A stretch of DNA of 33,573 nucleotides from Chloroflexota bacterium (GCA_026709625.1 JAPOSR010000072.1:1-33573); one strand, 5' to 3'. Shown: positions 8,312 to 17,973, counted from the stretch's first letter. Numbers and translations are program-made. Notes: generated by a model from the sequence alone, not told the origin.

Positions 8312-11119
8312 ATGTTTGGCAAGCTCGTCAAATCCATCTTCGGCGACCCTATACAGAGGGCGCTCGCCGACTATCAAGGCAAGGTCGACCAGATCAACAC
8401 GCTGGAGTCGCGGCTGCAGCGGCTGGATGACGAGGCGCTCAATGGCAAGCTGCGCGAATTGAAAACGCGGCGGCAAAACGGCGCTTCCCTGGAAGAAATC
8501 TTGCCAGAAGTGTTTGCCTTGGTGCGCGAGGCATCGGTGCGCACGATCGGCTTGCGACATTATGATGTCCAGCTCATCGGCGGCATCGTCTTGCACGAGG
8601 GGCGCATCGCCGAGATGAAGACGGGTGAGGGCAAAACCCTGGTCGCCACATTGCCACTGGCGCTGAATGCGTTGGACGGGCGCGGCGCCCACCTGGTGAC
8701 GCCCAACGACTACCTGTCCAAGCATGGCTTGCAGACCATGGGGCCCGTCTACAGCCTGCTCGGTTTGTCGGCTGCGGTCATCCAAAATACCGGCGGACAG
8801 CCCGACAGTGGCTCTTTTCTGTTCGATCTCGAGTTTGTCTCCGACGATGCCCGTTATCAAAACCTGCGTCCCATCAGCCGGCGCGAAGCCTACCAAGCCG
8901 ATATTCTCTATGGCACAAACAACGAATTTGGCTTCGACTACCTGCGCGACAACATGGCGCTTGCGCATCAAGGGCTGGTGCAGCGCGACTTGAATTACGC
9001 CATCGTGGATGAAGTCGACAACATTCTCATCGACGAAGCGCGCACGCCGCTGATCATCTCGGGGCCTTCTGACGAACCCTCCGACTTTTATCGCCGTTTT
9101 GCATCCATTGTGAAGCGGCTGAAAAAAAGCAGCGAAGACAGCGTAGAGGACGAAGCGCCCGATGGCGACTTTTTGCTGGATATTGGCGATCGCATCGTCT
9201 ATTTGACCGAGCAGGGGGTCGAAAAGGTTGAAAATGCTCTGGGGCTTGCGCAGCTCTATCATCCCGACAACGCCGAGATGCTGCCCTACCTCGACAGCTG
9301 CCTGCGCGCCCAGACGCTTTTTGAGCGCGACAAGGAATATATCGTGCAGGGTGGCGAAGTGGTCATCGTCGACGATTTTACGGGCCGACTCATGCCGGGC
9401 CGGCGCTTTTCCGAAGGCTTGCACCAGGCGATCGAAGCCAAAGAAGGCGTGCAAATCCGCCGTGAGAATATCACCATGGCGACCATCACTTTCCAAAACT
9501 TCTTCCGGATGTACAACAAGCTGGCTGGCATGACCGGCACCGCACTCACCGAAGCCGAAGAGTTTGAAAAAACCTATGAACTGGATGTCGTGCCGATCCC
9601 CACGCACCGCCCGGTCATCCGCAGCGACGACAACGACTTGATCTATGTCAACGAAACGTCCAAGTGGAATGCCATCGTCAATGCGATACAGGAGCGCAAC
9701 CAGCACAAGCAGCCTGTCCTCGTCGGCACTGTCGCGGTCGAAACATCAGAGCGCCTGAGCAAGTATCTGACCAAAGCCGGCATCAAACACGAGGTGCTCA
9801 ACGCCAAGCAGCACGAAAAAGAAGCCGAGATCATCACCCAGGCGGGCCGACCAGGCGCGGTCACCATCGCCACCAATATGGCTGGGCGTGGCGTTGATAT
9901 CTTGCTGGGGGGCAACCCAGAAGGCTTGGCGCGAGCCGCGCTGCGTCGGCAGGGCATCGACCTGACCGCTGCCAGCGAAAAGCAATGGGACGCGGCGTTG
10001 AATGAAGCCGAAGCCCAGGTCGAGCGCGACCGGCAGGCGGTGCTGAAATCGGGCGGCCTCTTTGTGCTGGGCACAGAGCGCCACGACGCGCGCCGCATCG
10101 ACAATCAGCTGCGCGGACGCTCGGGCCGGCAGGGCGATCCTGGCGCGTCGCGCTTTTATCTCAGTCTGGATGACGATTTGATGAAGCGCTTCGCCAATGA
10201 CAATGTCAAGCGCCTGATGAAAACCGCTGGCTTCCCTGAAAACGAGGCGATCCAGCATAGCATGATCAGCCGGTCGATCGAACAAGCGCAGATCCGCGTC
10301 GAGGGGCACAACTTCGATATCCGCAAGCGGGTCGTCGAATACGACGATGTCGTCAACCGCCAGCGCGAAATCATGTATTCGCAGCGCTTGCAGTGGCTGC
10401 AAAAAGACGCCGAAGCCCTGCACAGCGATTATCTGGCTATGACCCAGTCGCAGGCTGCCACCGCCATCGAAGAAGCCTTCGCCGCCGACCACAATGGCGA
10501 ACTCCTCGATGCCGGCGCGATGTACCAGCAGATTGCCAGCGCGGGCTTGCCTTTGCCGCAAGATGTCACGCCCGCCGCCCTGGACGAGCTGGAAGCCGCC
10601 GACTTGACCGAACGTGTCAGCCAGTATGTCGCCGATCTGCTCGATCAAAAGCGTCAACAGCTGGAAGCGGCGCGCGCCGGGCTGATGGAAATCGCCGAGC
10701 GCCAGACGGTCATTCGCGCTCTGGACCACTATTGGCAACGACACTTGACCGACTTGGATATCTTGCGCGAGGGCATTGGTTTGCAGGCGATCGCCCAGAA
10801 GGACCCGCTGGTCGAATATCAGCGGCAAGGTTTTCAGATGTTTCGCGTGGTCGAAGACACCTATCGCAAGGTGGCATCGCGCAATATATTCCTCGTGCAG
10901 CCAGCTTTGATGCAGACTCCGCAGCGCCGCCGCCAAATGCGCGAGCGCCATCCAAATGCCGCCTTCGACCAGGGCGAGCGCCGCCAACAGCAAACCGTGC
11001 GCAATGCCAACCGCCGCCCCGGCCCCAACAAACCCTGCTGGTGTGGCAGCGGCAAAAAATACAAGCACTGCCACCGGCGCGAAGATCAACTTACGGGCCG
11101 CTTTCGGCAAGCCGGCTGA
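8312..11119 (+). CDS. secA: Protein translocase ATPase SecA
   Basis: 935 residues, the motor that drives preproteins through SecYEG. Walker A is MKTGEGKT (102-109), the family TPNDYL motif follows, then the DEAD-type Walker B in AIVDEVDNILIDEARTPLIISGP. The preprotein cross-linking domain, the second nucleotide-binding fold (GTVAVETSERLS, IATNMAGRGVDILLGGNPE, GTERHDARRIDNQLRGRSGRQGDPG) and the helical scaffold and wing (VVEYDDVVNRQREIMY) are in order. The C-terminus has an intact zinc-binding SEC-C motif, CWCGSGKKYKHCH, for SecB or ribosome contact, followed by about 15 extra residues. Length is usual for Chloroflexota and Gram-positive SecA1. No defect is seen. Confidence 0.98.
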   Translation: MFGKLVKSIFGDPIQRALADYQGKVDQINTLESRLQRLDDEALNGKLRELKTRRQNGASLEEILPEVFALVREASVRTIGLRHYDVQLIGGIVLHEGRIAEMKTGEGKTLVATLPLALNALDGRGAHLVTPNDYLSKHGLQTMGPVYSLLGLSAAVIQNTGGQPDSGSFLFDLEFVSDDARYQNLRPISRREAYQADILYGTNNEFGFDYLRDNMALAHQGLVQRDLNYAIVDEVDNILIDEARTPLIISGPSDEPSDFYRRFASIVKRLKKSSEDSVEDEAPDGDFLLDIGDRIVYLTEQGVEKVENALGLAQLYHPDNAEMLPYLDSCLRAQTLFERDKEYIVQGGEVVIVDDFTGRLMPGRRFSEGLHQAIEAKEGVQIRRENITMATITFQNFFRMYNKLAGMTGTALTEAEEFEKTYELDVVPIPTHRPVIRSDDNDLIYVNETSKWNAIVNAIQERNQHKQPVLVGTVAVETSERLSKYLTKAGIKHEVLNAKQHEKEAEIITQAGRPGAVTIATNMAGRGVDILLGGNPEGLARAALRRQGIDLTAASEKQWDAALNEAEAQVERDRQAVLKSGGLFVLGTERHDARRIDNQLRGRSGRQGDPGASRFYLSLDDDLMKRFANDNVKRLMKTAGFPENEAIQHSMISRSIEQAQIRVEGHNFDIRKRVVEYDDVVNRQREIMYSQRLQWLQKDAEALHSDYLAMTQSQAATAIEEAFAADHNGELLDAGAMYQQIASAGLPLPQDVTPAALDELEAADLTERVSQYVADLLDQKRQQLEAARAGLMEIAERQTVIRALDHYWQRHLTDLDILREGIGLQAIAQKDPLVEYQRQGFQMFRVVEDTYRKVASRNIFLVQPALMQTPQRRRQMRERHPNAAFDQGERRQQQTVRNANRRPGPNKPCWCGSGKKYKHCHRREDQLTGRFRQAG

Positions 11120-11132
11120 GCATCGCCTAGCT

Positions 11133-11978
11133 ATGTGGCGCGTCGGCGACTTCGAACTGCATTTGTTCAACGACGCCAGCGCCTGGGTGGATCCTGGCGG
11201 CATGTTCGGCCTCGTGCCGCGGGTTTTGTGGTCGCGCTATTATTCGGTCGACGACCGGCAGCTTCTGCAAACGGCGAATCACAACCTCCTGATTCGCTCG
11301 GGCGGGCGCAACATCCTTGTCGATACGGGCTTTGGCAACTGCTTAAGCCAAACCCAGCGCAAACGCCGCAACATCACGCATTTTGATGGCACGCATGCTG
11401 GCTTGGCTGCGCTGGGCATCGCGGCGGGCGATATCGACCTGGTCATCAACACGCACTTGCACGATGATCACTGCACGGGCAACTTCCGGCTGGACGCAAA
11501 TGGCGAGCGCCAACCCGCCTTCCCCAATGCCAGCTATGTCGTGCAGCGCCGCGAATATGCGCAAGCCTGCGCGCCCAACGAACGCACGCGCGCCACCTAC
11601 TTGCCGGCGAATTATCAGCCGCTCCGCGCGTCGGGGCAGCTGCGGCTGCTGGATGGCGATACCGAAGTCGCGCCGGGCATACACGCGCTGGTGACGCCGG
11701 GACATACGCCGGCGCACATGAGCCTGCGCATAAGCAGCCAGAATGAACACGCCGCATTCCTCTGTGATTTGGCTTCGCTGGCTATTCATTTCGAGCGCCT
11801 GGCTTGGATGAGCGCTTACGATGTCGAGCCGCTGCTGACTCTCGAGACCAAACGCCGCTGGCGGGAATGGGCTTTGGCGACCAAGGCGCTGCTCTTCTTC
11901 CCGCACGATTCCCAGACGCCGGCCGGGCGCTTAGCGCGAGGTGAAAACGATCGACCGCGGCTGGTCGCTGAAGACTGA
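11133..11978 (+). CDS. Metallo-beta-lactamase-fold hydrolase, lactonase-like
   Basis: 281 residues with a complete dinuclear metal site: HLHDDH at 108-113, a His in TPGHTPAHM, an Asp in FLCDLAS and a late His in FFPHDS. The early RNILVDTGFGN and the overall layout resemble the AHL-lactonase/AttM-type subgroup, and also other small hydrolases of this fold, so the substrate cannot be named. The start ATG 11133 (MWRVGDFELHLF) was chosen over longer in-frame starts inside secA because it begins with the natural first strand. It lies 13 bases after the secA stop and probably shares its transcript. A GC-rich hairpin follows the stop. Confidence 0.82.
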   Translation: MWRVGDFELHLFNDASAWVDPGGMFGLVPRVLWSRYYSVDDRQLLQTANHNLLIRSGGRNILVDTGFGNCLSQTQRKRRNITHFDGTHAGLAALGIAAGDIDLVINTHLHDDHCTGNFRLDANGERQPAFPNASYVVQRREYAQACAPNERTRATYLPANYQPLRASGQLRLLDGDTEVAPGIHALVTPGHTPAHMSLRISSQNEHAAFLCDLASLAIHFERLAWMSAYDVEPLLTLETKRRWREWALATKALLFFPHDSQTPAGRLARGENDRPRLVAED

Positions 11979-11986
11979 GTCAATTA

Positions 11987-12007
11987 GGGCGAGTCGGCAC
12001 CTCGCCC
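11987..12007 (+). terminator. Hairpin after the hydrolase gene
   Basis: GGGCGAG pairs with CTCGCCC around a 7-base loop, 9 bases after the stop codon, followed by CTACATTTT. It could act as a weak intrinsic terminator. GC-rich palindromes of this form also occur as dispersed repeats in related bacteria, so it may simply be the left edge of the repeat block. Confidence 0.45.
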
Positions 12008-12016
12008 CTACATTTT

Positions 12017-12235
12017 CCTCTGTGCCCTCAGTAAGTGCAAGTAAGTCTTGCGACTACAGCCCCCATCCCCGTCCCCTTGCCTCCAGAACGAGGGAAGGGG
12101 AGTCTTTCCGGCGATTCTGTAGTTTTAAAGCCTCTCCCTCATCTTTGGGGGAGGGGTTTGGGGTGGGGGCAAAATGGGCATTCTAGAGGCTCATTACTTA
12201 CCTGCACTTATTTCTTTCTGCGCCTCTGTGGTGAA
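12017..12235. repeat. Intergenic hairpin repeat, copy B
   Basis: Fills the 267-base gap between the convergent hydrolase gene and mutM. Outer arms TAAGTGCAAGTAAG (12032-12045) and CTTACCTGCACTTA (12197-12210) are inverted repeats matching 13 of 14. Inside are CAGCCCCC (12057-12064), TCCAGAACGAGGGAAGGGG (12082-12100), CCTCTCCCTCATCTTTGGGG (12131-12150) and TTTGGGGTGGGGGCAAA. The same blocks in the same order occur at 32084-32160. The right edge GCGCCTCTGTGGTGAA (12220-12235) recurs inverted at 26713-26728. No open frame inside looks coding. Confidence 0.7.
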
Positions 12236-12245
12236 TTAAGTTTAG

Positions 12246-13073
12246 TTACTTGAGCGAACTTGGCTGGCAATTGGGGCAGAAGTGCGTTCCGCGCTGCGCC
12301 ACGCGGATCTTGTTAATTGGCGAGCCGCAGCGCCGGCAAGGCTGCTCCGCTCGTCCATAGACGAAAAAATGATTCTGCGATTGGCCTTTGCCGCCATCGG
12401 GCTTGCGATACCAGTTGATGCTGGCGCCTTCGCGATCGATGCCGGTTTGCAGCGCCTTCCGCACCGTCTCGCGCAAGCGCCCCGCCTCAACATCCGTTAG
12501 CGACTCGGCAGGCCGGGCAGGGTGAATGCCCGCGCGAAACAGCGCCTCGTCGGCATAGATATTGCCGACGCCCGCCACAAACTCTTGCTGCAGCAGCCGC
12601 GCCTTGATCGCCAGTCTGCGCCCCTGCAGCCCCGCACGAAAGCCGGCTGCTGTGAACTGGTCGCCGAGCGGCTCAGGCCCCAGGTGCCCCAGCAGCGCCT
12701 CGACATCGTCCGTCAGGTAGACCCGCCCAAATTTGCGCGCATCTGAGAAGCGCAGCTGCCACTGCTGGTCGAGATCAAAGCGCACATGCACCCAGCGGTC
12801 TGCCTCGTGCCGCGCATCAGCCGCCGCCACATACAGCCGCCCCGACATCTTCAGGTGAACCACCAAGGTGTCATGATCCAGGTGGATCAAGATGTATTTG
12901 CCGCGCCGCGCCAGGCTCTTGACCACCTGGCCAGCCACTCGCGCCGCAAACTCATCGGGCGCGGGCGAATGAATGGTCCGCCGCCAGTCGTGCCACATGG
13001 CGGTGATGCGCCGACCGACCAGCGGCTCGCGCAGGCCGCGCACAACAGTCTCGACTTCTGGCAGTTCGGGCAT
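12246..13073 (-). CDS. mutM: Formamidopyrimidine-DNA glycosylase (Fpg/MutM)
   Basis: 275-residue base-excision repair enzyme removing 8-oxoguanine and ring-opened purines, with AP-lyase activity. The start is set by chemistry: the catalytic N-terminal proline must follow Met, so MPELPEVETVVRGL from ATG 13073 is used rather than the Met four codons upstream. Lys in the strand ILIHLDHDTLVVHLKMSGRL is the conserved beta-hairpin lysine. The helix-two-turn-helix with GVGNIYADEALFRAGIHP and the C-terminal zinc finger CRRCG...CPNCQ (CX2C-CX2C) are complete. Divergent from dnaE across 88 bases, putting two DNA maintenance genes side by side. Confidence 0.97.
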   Translation of the reverse strand: MPELPEVETVVRGLREPLVGRRITAMWHDWRRTIHSPAPDEFAARVAGQVVKSLARRGKYILIHLDHDTLVVHLKMSGRLYVAAADARHEADRWVHVRFDLDQQWQLRFSDARKFGRVYLTDDVEALLGHLGPEPLGDQFTAAGFRAGLQGRRLAIKARLLQQEFVAGVGNIYADEALFRAGIHPARPAESLTDVEAGRLRETVRKALQTGIDREGASINWYRKPDGGKGQSQNHFFVYGRAEQPCRRCGSPINKIRVAQRGTHFCPNCQPSSLK

Positions 13074-13104
13074 GGTTCTCGTCAAAATCGCCAGGCAATG
13101 TTGT

Positions 13105-13110
13105 TATAAT
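13105..13110 (+). promoter_or_regulatory. -10 element of the dnaE promoter
   Basis: A perfect TATAAT in the mutM-dnaE divergent region, 51 bases before the dnaE ATG. No good -35 is present at 17 bases. Confidence 0.45.
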
Positions 13111-13161
13111 ACGCGCGCGAGACAATGATGCCTACCCAGCAAAATCCGCAGAAGCGAGCTT

Positions 13162-16100
13162 ATGACCAGCGACTTCGTACACTTGCATGTGCACAGCGAG
13201 TTTTCATTATTGGACGGTCAGAGCCGCATCCAGCAGTTGGTCGCGCGCGCCCAAGAACTGAACATGCCGGCGCTGGGGATCACCGATCATGGCGTCATGT
13301 TTGGCGTGCTAGACTTTTATCGCGCTTGCACAGACGCTGGCATCACGCCAGTTGTGGGCATGGAAGCCTACCTCGCGCCGCGCGGCATGACCGACCGCGA
13401 CTCCCGCCACGACCGCTCTCCCCACCACATGCTGTTGCTGGCGAAGAACATGCGCGGTTATCAGAATCTGCTGGCGATCGCCTCTGCCGCCCAGCTCGAG
13501 GGCTTCTATTATCGTCCGCGCATCGACAAAGAATTTCTGGCTGCCCACGCCGAGGGGCTTATCGCTACCAGCGGCTGCCTGGCTGCGGAAATCCCGCGGC
13601 TGGCGAACAAGGGCGACTTTGATGCCGCTCGCCAGCAGATCGGCTGGTATCAAGATGTCTTTGGCAGCGACAACTTTTTCCTCGAACTGCAAGGGCACGA
13701 CATCCCCGACCTGCATGAGCTAAACCGCTGGCTTTGCGAGTATCGCAGCAGCGGGCACAGCGCCGTCCAGTTGGTGGCCAGCAACGATGTGCACTATGTC
13801 GACAAAGGCGATGCCGACGCCCACGACACCTTGCTGTGCATCCAGACCAGCAGCTTGAAGTCCGACCAGAACCGCATGCGCATGCTACCGGCGAGCAGCT
13901 ATTATCTGAAATCTGCCCAAGAGATGCGCGCCGACTTCGCCGGCCTGCCGTCCAAACTGATCGACGAGGCATTTGCCAACTCCCTGCGCATCGCCCAGAT
14001 GACGGATATCGACCTGTCGCCCAAGGGCTATCACCTGCCAGTTTTTCCTGTGCCAGAGGGCTTTGATGAAACCAGCTACCTGCATCATCTGACAGATCTC
14101 GGCATGACTTGGCGTTTTGGGGACGGCTGGCGGCGCGACAATGTTTTCCAGGAGCGCATCGACCGCGAGTTGACCATCATCCACAGCATGGGCTTCGACA
14201 GCTATTTCCTGATTGTCTGGGACCTGTGCGAGTATGCCCGCCATTCCGATATTTGGTGGAATGTGCGCGGTTCTGGGGCGGCGTCGCTGGTCGCCTACAG
14301 CCTGGGCATCACCAATATCGACCCCATCCAAAACGGTTTGCTGTTTGAACGATTTTTGAATCCAGGGCGCGTCAGCATGCCCGATATCGACCTGGACTAT
14401 CCAGACGACCGCCGCGGCGAGATGATCGCCTATACAGCCATGAAGTATGGCGAAGACAAGGTCGCGGCTATCATCACCTTTGGCACCATGGGCGCAAAAG
14501 CGGCTGTGCGTGATGTCGGGCGCGCTCTGGATGTCGACTTGGGGTTGATCAACCGCGCCGCCGCCCTCATCCCCCAAGAAGCGCGCCAAAAGAAGATCCG
14601 CGAATATGTTGATGCCAGCCCAGAGCTGACTGCGCTGTACCAAGACGAGCCGCAGCTGCAGCGCGTCATCGATACCGCCATCAATTTGCAGGGCATGACG
14701 CGCCACGCTTCCACGCACGCGGCTGGCGTGATCGTCGCCGACCGCCCCTTGGTCGAGCTGGTGCCGCTGCATCGCATCACCGGCAAGGATCCCTCAGGCG
14801 GCGCGCTGAAAGCCGTGACGCAATTTCCCATGGAAACGGCCGAGTCCATTGGCTTGCTCAAGGTCGACTTTCTGGGTTTGTCGACCTTGACGATCATGCG
14901 CAAAGCCTGTGAGTTGATCGCCAGGCACCGCGGCATACGCTATTCTATCGACAACATCCCTTATCGTCATGACGAGGCCACCCCTGAACAGCGAGCGCGC
15001 CTGGATGTCGCTTTTGAGATGCTGGGACGGGGCGAGACGGTGGGCGTCTTCCAGGTCGAATCGGGCGGCATGCAGCAGATGCTGCGTGGCATGCGTCCGC
15101 GCGTCTTTGAAAATATCGTGGCGGCTATCGCGCTGTACCGCCCTGGACCCATGGACTATATCCCCGCCTATTGCCGCCGCATGCATGGCGACGAAGAGGT
15201 TATCCCGCTGCACCCACGCTTGGAGCCCATCCTCCGCGAGACCTATGGCATTTGTGTGTATCAAGAGCAGATTATGCAAATCGCCGGCGAGCTTTTTGGC
15301 TATGAACTGGGCGAAGCCGATTTGATGCGCCGAGCGGTGTCCAAGAAAAAACCTGAAGACCTCAACAAGCACAAAGCCATTTTCATCGAGCGCGGACCCC
15401 AAAACGGAATCCCCGCTGATGCCGCCGCCAGCATCTTCGACATGATCGCTGAATTCGCCAATTATGGATTCAACAAGCCTCATGCCGCCGACTATGCCGT
15501 CATGACTGTGCAGACAGCCTATCTCAAGTGCCATTATCCCCAGGAGTATATGACTGCTATTTTGAGCGTGCAGCGCGATGACCTGGGCAAAATATCGACT
15601 GTGCTGGAAGAATGTCGCCGCTTGCGCATCCCGATCCTGCCGCCCGATGTCAACAGCAGCCAACTGGACTTTGATATCGAAAGCAGCGACGATGGCAAAC
15701 GCGCCATTCGCTTTGGCTTGGCTGCGGTGAAAAATGCCAGCGCTTTGGCGGCGCAAGACATGATCGCCCAACGGGGCGAGCTGCCATATACAGACCTGAC
15801 TGACTTTTACCAGCGCGTCGATTTGCGAAATATCGGCAAACGGTCGCTGGAAAGCCTCATCAAAGTGGGCGCAATGGATGTGTTTGGCACGCGCGCCAGC
15901 CTGCTGGGCGCCATGGACGGCCTCGTCAGCGCCAGTGGCAAGCATCATCATGATCTGGAAGTCGGGCAGATTCAGATGTTTGGCGCTGCCGCCACCAACG
16001 CCGACAATTTCGCCGAGTTTCATCACATCGACGAAGTCCCCCCGCGCGATCGCCTGATGTGGGAGAAAGAGTTGCTGGGTTTTTATCTGACGGGCCGCCC

Positions 16101-16935
16101 AGCCGACCGTCACCGCGAGCAACTGGAAAAACAGAATCTGCAATCGATCGCCGAACTCAAAAGCCCAACGTTGAAAAAACCCGAGCGCGTTCGCGTCGCT
16201 GGCGAGATCACGGCGCTGCGCCGGCTGACCACGCGCAATGGCAAGCCGATGGCTGTGCTGAGTCTGGAAGATTGGCATGACAGCGCTGGCATCATCGAAG
16301 TTGTGTTCTTTCCCGATGCCTTTGGCAAGGTTGTCGAGACCTATGCCAGCATCAGCCAGACAGCCACCACGGGCGCGCGCGAGCTGGCAGTTGGCGAGAT
16401 CGTGCTGATTAGTGGCCGCTATGACAACAGTCGCGGCGAAGCGCAGATCATTGCTGACCAACTGCGTCTGGATTTCAGCGTCGCCAGCGCCGAGAGCGCG
16501 CCCATACCCGACGAACAGCCGCCAGACTGGGCGCAGGATGATTTGCCGCCACCGCCTGACGTCTTCCCCGATCCAGCGCCAGCGGTCAACCCCGATGTCG
16601 AGCCGGCTTGGTCAAATGGCGCGAGCGAGCTGCGCCTGCCCAGCCAGGATGACGAACCCCAAATGCGCCCGCCGCGCACAATTGCCATAACATTGGCCGC
16701 CACGGCGAACATCGACAAAGACCGCCGCAAACTCGAGCGCATCCACCGCTGCTGTGTGAGATTTCCTGGCAAGGATCACTTCCGCATCCTTATCGTCCGC
16801 GGCGATCAGCGAACTGCCTTGCGCTTTCCCGACCACACCACTGATATTTGCGACGAGCTCTGCCAAGCCTTGCTTGAGATCGTGGGAAAAGACGAGTTCG
16901 TGCAGATTTTGGAGACGGACTTAAGTGGGGCTTAA
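13162..16935 (+). CDS. dnaE: DNA polymerase III alpha subunit
   Basis: 1257-residue replicative polymerase. The N-terminal PHP domain keeps HLHVHSEFSLLDG and GITDHGVMFG, with metal-site histidines present, so a PHP nuclease may be active. Palm aspartates are visible in MPDIDLDYPDDRR (Asp408, Asp410) and KVDFLGLSTL (Asp569). The fingers segment GFNKPHAADYAVMTVQTAYLKCHYPQEYM and the tandem helix-hairpin-helix region follow. The OB-fold lies about 1000-1110 (RVRVAGEITALRRLTTRNGKPMAVLSLED). A Pro/Asp-rich linker (about 1115-1175) leads to a C-terminal domain of about 85 residues. The start MTSDFVHLHVHS has a modest ribosome binding site. It is somewhat longer than E. coli DnaE because of the linker. 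Confidence 0.98.
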   Translation: MTSDFVHLHVHSEFSLLDGQSRIQQLVARAQELNMPALGITDHGVMFGVLDFYRACTDAGITPVVGMEAYLAPRGMTDRDSRHDRSPHHMLLLAKNMRGYQNLLAIASAAQLEGFYYRPRIDKEFLAAHAEGLIATSGCLAAEIPRLANKGDFDAARQQIGWYQDVFGSDNFFLELQGHDIPDLHELNRWLCEYRSSGHSAVQLVASNDVHYVDKGDADAHDTLLCIQTSSLKSDQNRMRMLPASSYYLKSAQEMRADFAGLPSKLIDEAFANSLRIAQMTDIDLSPKGYHLPVFPVPEGFDETSYLHHLTDLGMTWRFGDGWRRDNVFQERIDRELTIIHSMGFDSYFLIVWDLCEYARHSDIWWNVRGSGAASLVAYSLGITNIDPIQNGLLFERFLNPGRVSMPDIDLDYPDDRRGEMIAYTAMKYGEDKVAAIITFGTMGAKAAVRDVGRALDVDLGLINRAAALIPQEARQKKIREYVDASPELTALYQDEPQLQRVIDTAINLQGMTRHASTHAAGVIVADRPLVELVPLHRITGKDPSGGALKAVTQFPMETAESIGLLKVDFLGLSTLTIMRKACELIARHRGIRYSIDNIPYRHDEATPEQRARLDVAFEMLGRGETVGVFQVESGGMQQMLRGMRPRVFENIVAAIALYRPGPMDYIPAYCRRMHGDEEVIPLHPRLEPILRETYGICVYQEQIMQIAGELFGYELGEADLMRRAVSKKKPEDLNKHKAIFIERGPQNGIPADAAASIFDMIAEFANYGFNKPHAADYAVMTVQTAYLKCHYPQEYMTAILSVQRDDLGKISTVLEECRRLRIPILPPDVNSSQLDFDIESSDDGKRAIRFGLAAVKNASALAAQDMIAQRGELPYTDLTDFYQRVDLRNIGKRSLESLIKVGAMDVFGTRASLLGAMDGLVSASGKHHHDLEVGQIQMFGAAATNADNFAEFHHIDEVPPRDRLMWEKELLGFYLTGRPADRHREQLEKQNLQSIAELKSPTLKKPERVRVAGEITALRRLTTRNGKPMAVLSLEDWHDSAGIIEVVFFPDAFGKVVETYASISQTATTGARELAVGEIVLISGRYDNSRGEAQIIADQLRLDFSVASAESAPIPDEQPPDWAQDDLPPPPDVFPDPAPAVNPDVEPAWSNGASELRLPSQDDEPQMRPPRTIAITLAATANIDKDRRKLERIHRCCVRFPGKDHFRILIVRGDQRTALRFPDHTTDICDELCQALLEIVGKDEFVQILETDLSGA

Positions 16936-16947
16936 CCTGGCTGAGAA

Positions 16948-16976
16948 TTGAAGGCGCGCCGCAAACTGGCTATAAT
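16948..16976 (+). promoter_or_regulatory. Sigma-70-like promoter of pfkA
   Basis: TTGAAG (16948-16953), a 17-base spacer and a perfect TATAAT (16971-16976). It predicts a transcript starting near 16983, just ahead of the GGAG ribosome binding site at 16993-16996. Confidence 0.7.
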
Positions 16977-17005
16977 CGTTCATCAATGCAATGGAGACAG
17001 CGGCA

Positions 17006-17971
17006 GTGAAACGAATCGCTGTGTTGACCAGCGGTGGCGATGCGCCGGGCATGAACGCGGCTGTGCGGGCAGTTGTGCGGGCGGGGCTGGACAAACAGGT
17101 CGAGGTCTATGGCATTCGCCAAGCCTTCCAGGGACTGTTGGCGGGCGATATCGCTCTGCTGAGCGGGCGCGAGGTCAGCGGCATTTTGCAGCGCGGCGGC
17201 ACTGTTTTGCAGACTGCGCGCAACGAAGAATTCAAGACGGCGGCGGGTCAGCGCAAAGGCAGGCGCCGGCTGAACGAACGCGGCATCGAAGGCGTCATCG
17301 TCATCGGCGGCGATGGCAGCTTGCGTGGCGCGCTGGCTTTGCACGATATGGGCGTGCCTGTCATCGGCATCCCCGCCAGCATCGACAACGACATCTGGGG
17401 CACCGATACCAGCATCGGCGTCGACACGGCGCTGAACACCATTCTGGACGCGGTCGACCGCCTGCGCGATACAGCCACCTCGCACAATCGCGCCTTCGTC
17501 ATCGAAGTCATGGGGCATGATTGCGGCTATTTGGCGGTCATGGGCGGCATCCTGGGCGGCGCGGAGATTGTGGTGACGCCAGAAAATGGCGTGACCATGA
17601 ACGAGATTGCTGTCGCGCTGGAAGATGCCTATGTGCGCGGCAAGTCGCATGCTATCGCTATCCTGGCAGAAGGCGCGCCGTATCAGGGTCCAGAGTTGGC
17701 GGCCTTCTTGCAGCAGAAGCATATCGGCTTCGAGATACGCCTGACTATTTTGGGACATACCCAGCGCGGGGGCAGCCCCACCGCTTTTGACCGGCTGCTG
17801 GCGACGAGTATGGGCGTGTATGCGGTGGATTTGCTGCTGAGTGGCGCAAGCGGGATGATGGTGTCGCGGGTCGGGCGCGACCAAAAGCCGGTATCGCTGG
17901 CAGAATGCAGCGCGCGCACCCGCCAGATCACGCCCGAATACTTTGGCTTGGCAAAGATGCTTTCCCGCTAA
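17006..17971 (+). CDS. pfkA: ATP-dependent 6-phosphofructokinase
   Basis: 321 residues. Phosphorylates fructose 6-phosphate in glycolysis. IAVLTSGGDAPGMNAAVRA is the nucleotide-binding start; IVIGGDGSLRGA has Gly where PPi-dependent enzymes have Asp, so ATP is the likely donor. The catalytic loop PASIDNDIWGTD keeps the base Asp, and GHTQRGGSPTAFDR binds fructose 6-phosphate. MGHDCGYLA replaces the more usual MGR.CG. The GTG at 17006 (MKRIAVLT) is preferred over the ATG at 16991, because GGAG lies nine bases before the GTG while the upstream ATG overlaps that ribosome binding site. Its stop is two bases from the convergent ybaK stop. Confidence 0.95.
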   Translation: MKRIAVLTSGGDAPGMNAAVRAVVRAGLDKQVEVYGIRQAFQGLLAGDIALLSGREVSGILQRGGTVLQTARNEEFKTAAGQRKGRRRLNERGIEGVIVIGGDGSLRGALALHDMGVPVIGIPASIDNDIWGTDTSIGVDTALNTILDAVDRLRDTATSHNRAFVIEVMGHDCGYLAVMGGILGGAEIVVTPENGVTMNEIAVALEDAYVRGKSHAIAILAEGAPYQGPELAAFLQQKHIGFEIRLTILGHTQRGGSPTAFDRLLATSMGVYAVDLLLSGASGMMVSRVGRDQKPVSLAECSARTRQITPEYFGLAKMLSR

Positions 17972-17973
17972 AA

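Noticed and set aside
10956..11132. Upstream in-frame start of the metallohydrolase within secA
   Set aside because: The extra residues are the out-of-frame reading of the secA tail and lie before the natural first strand of the fold.
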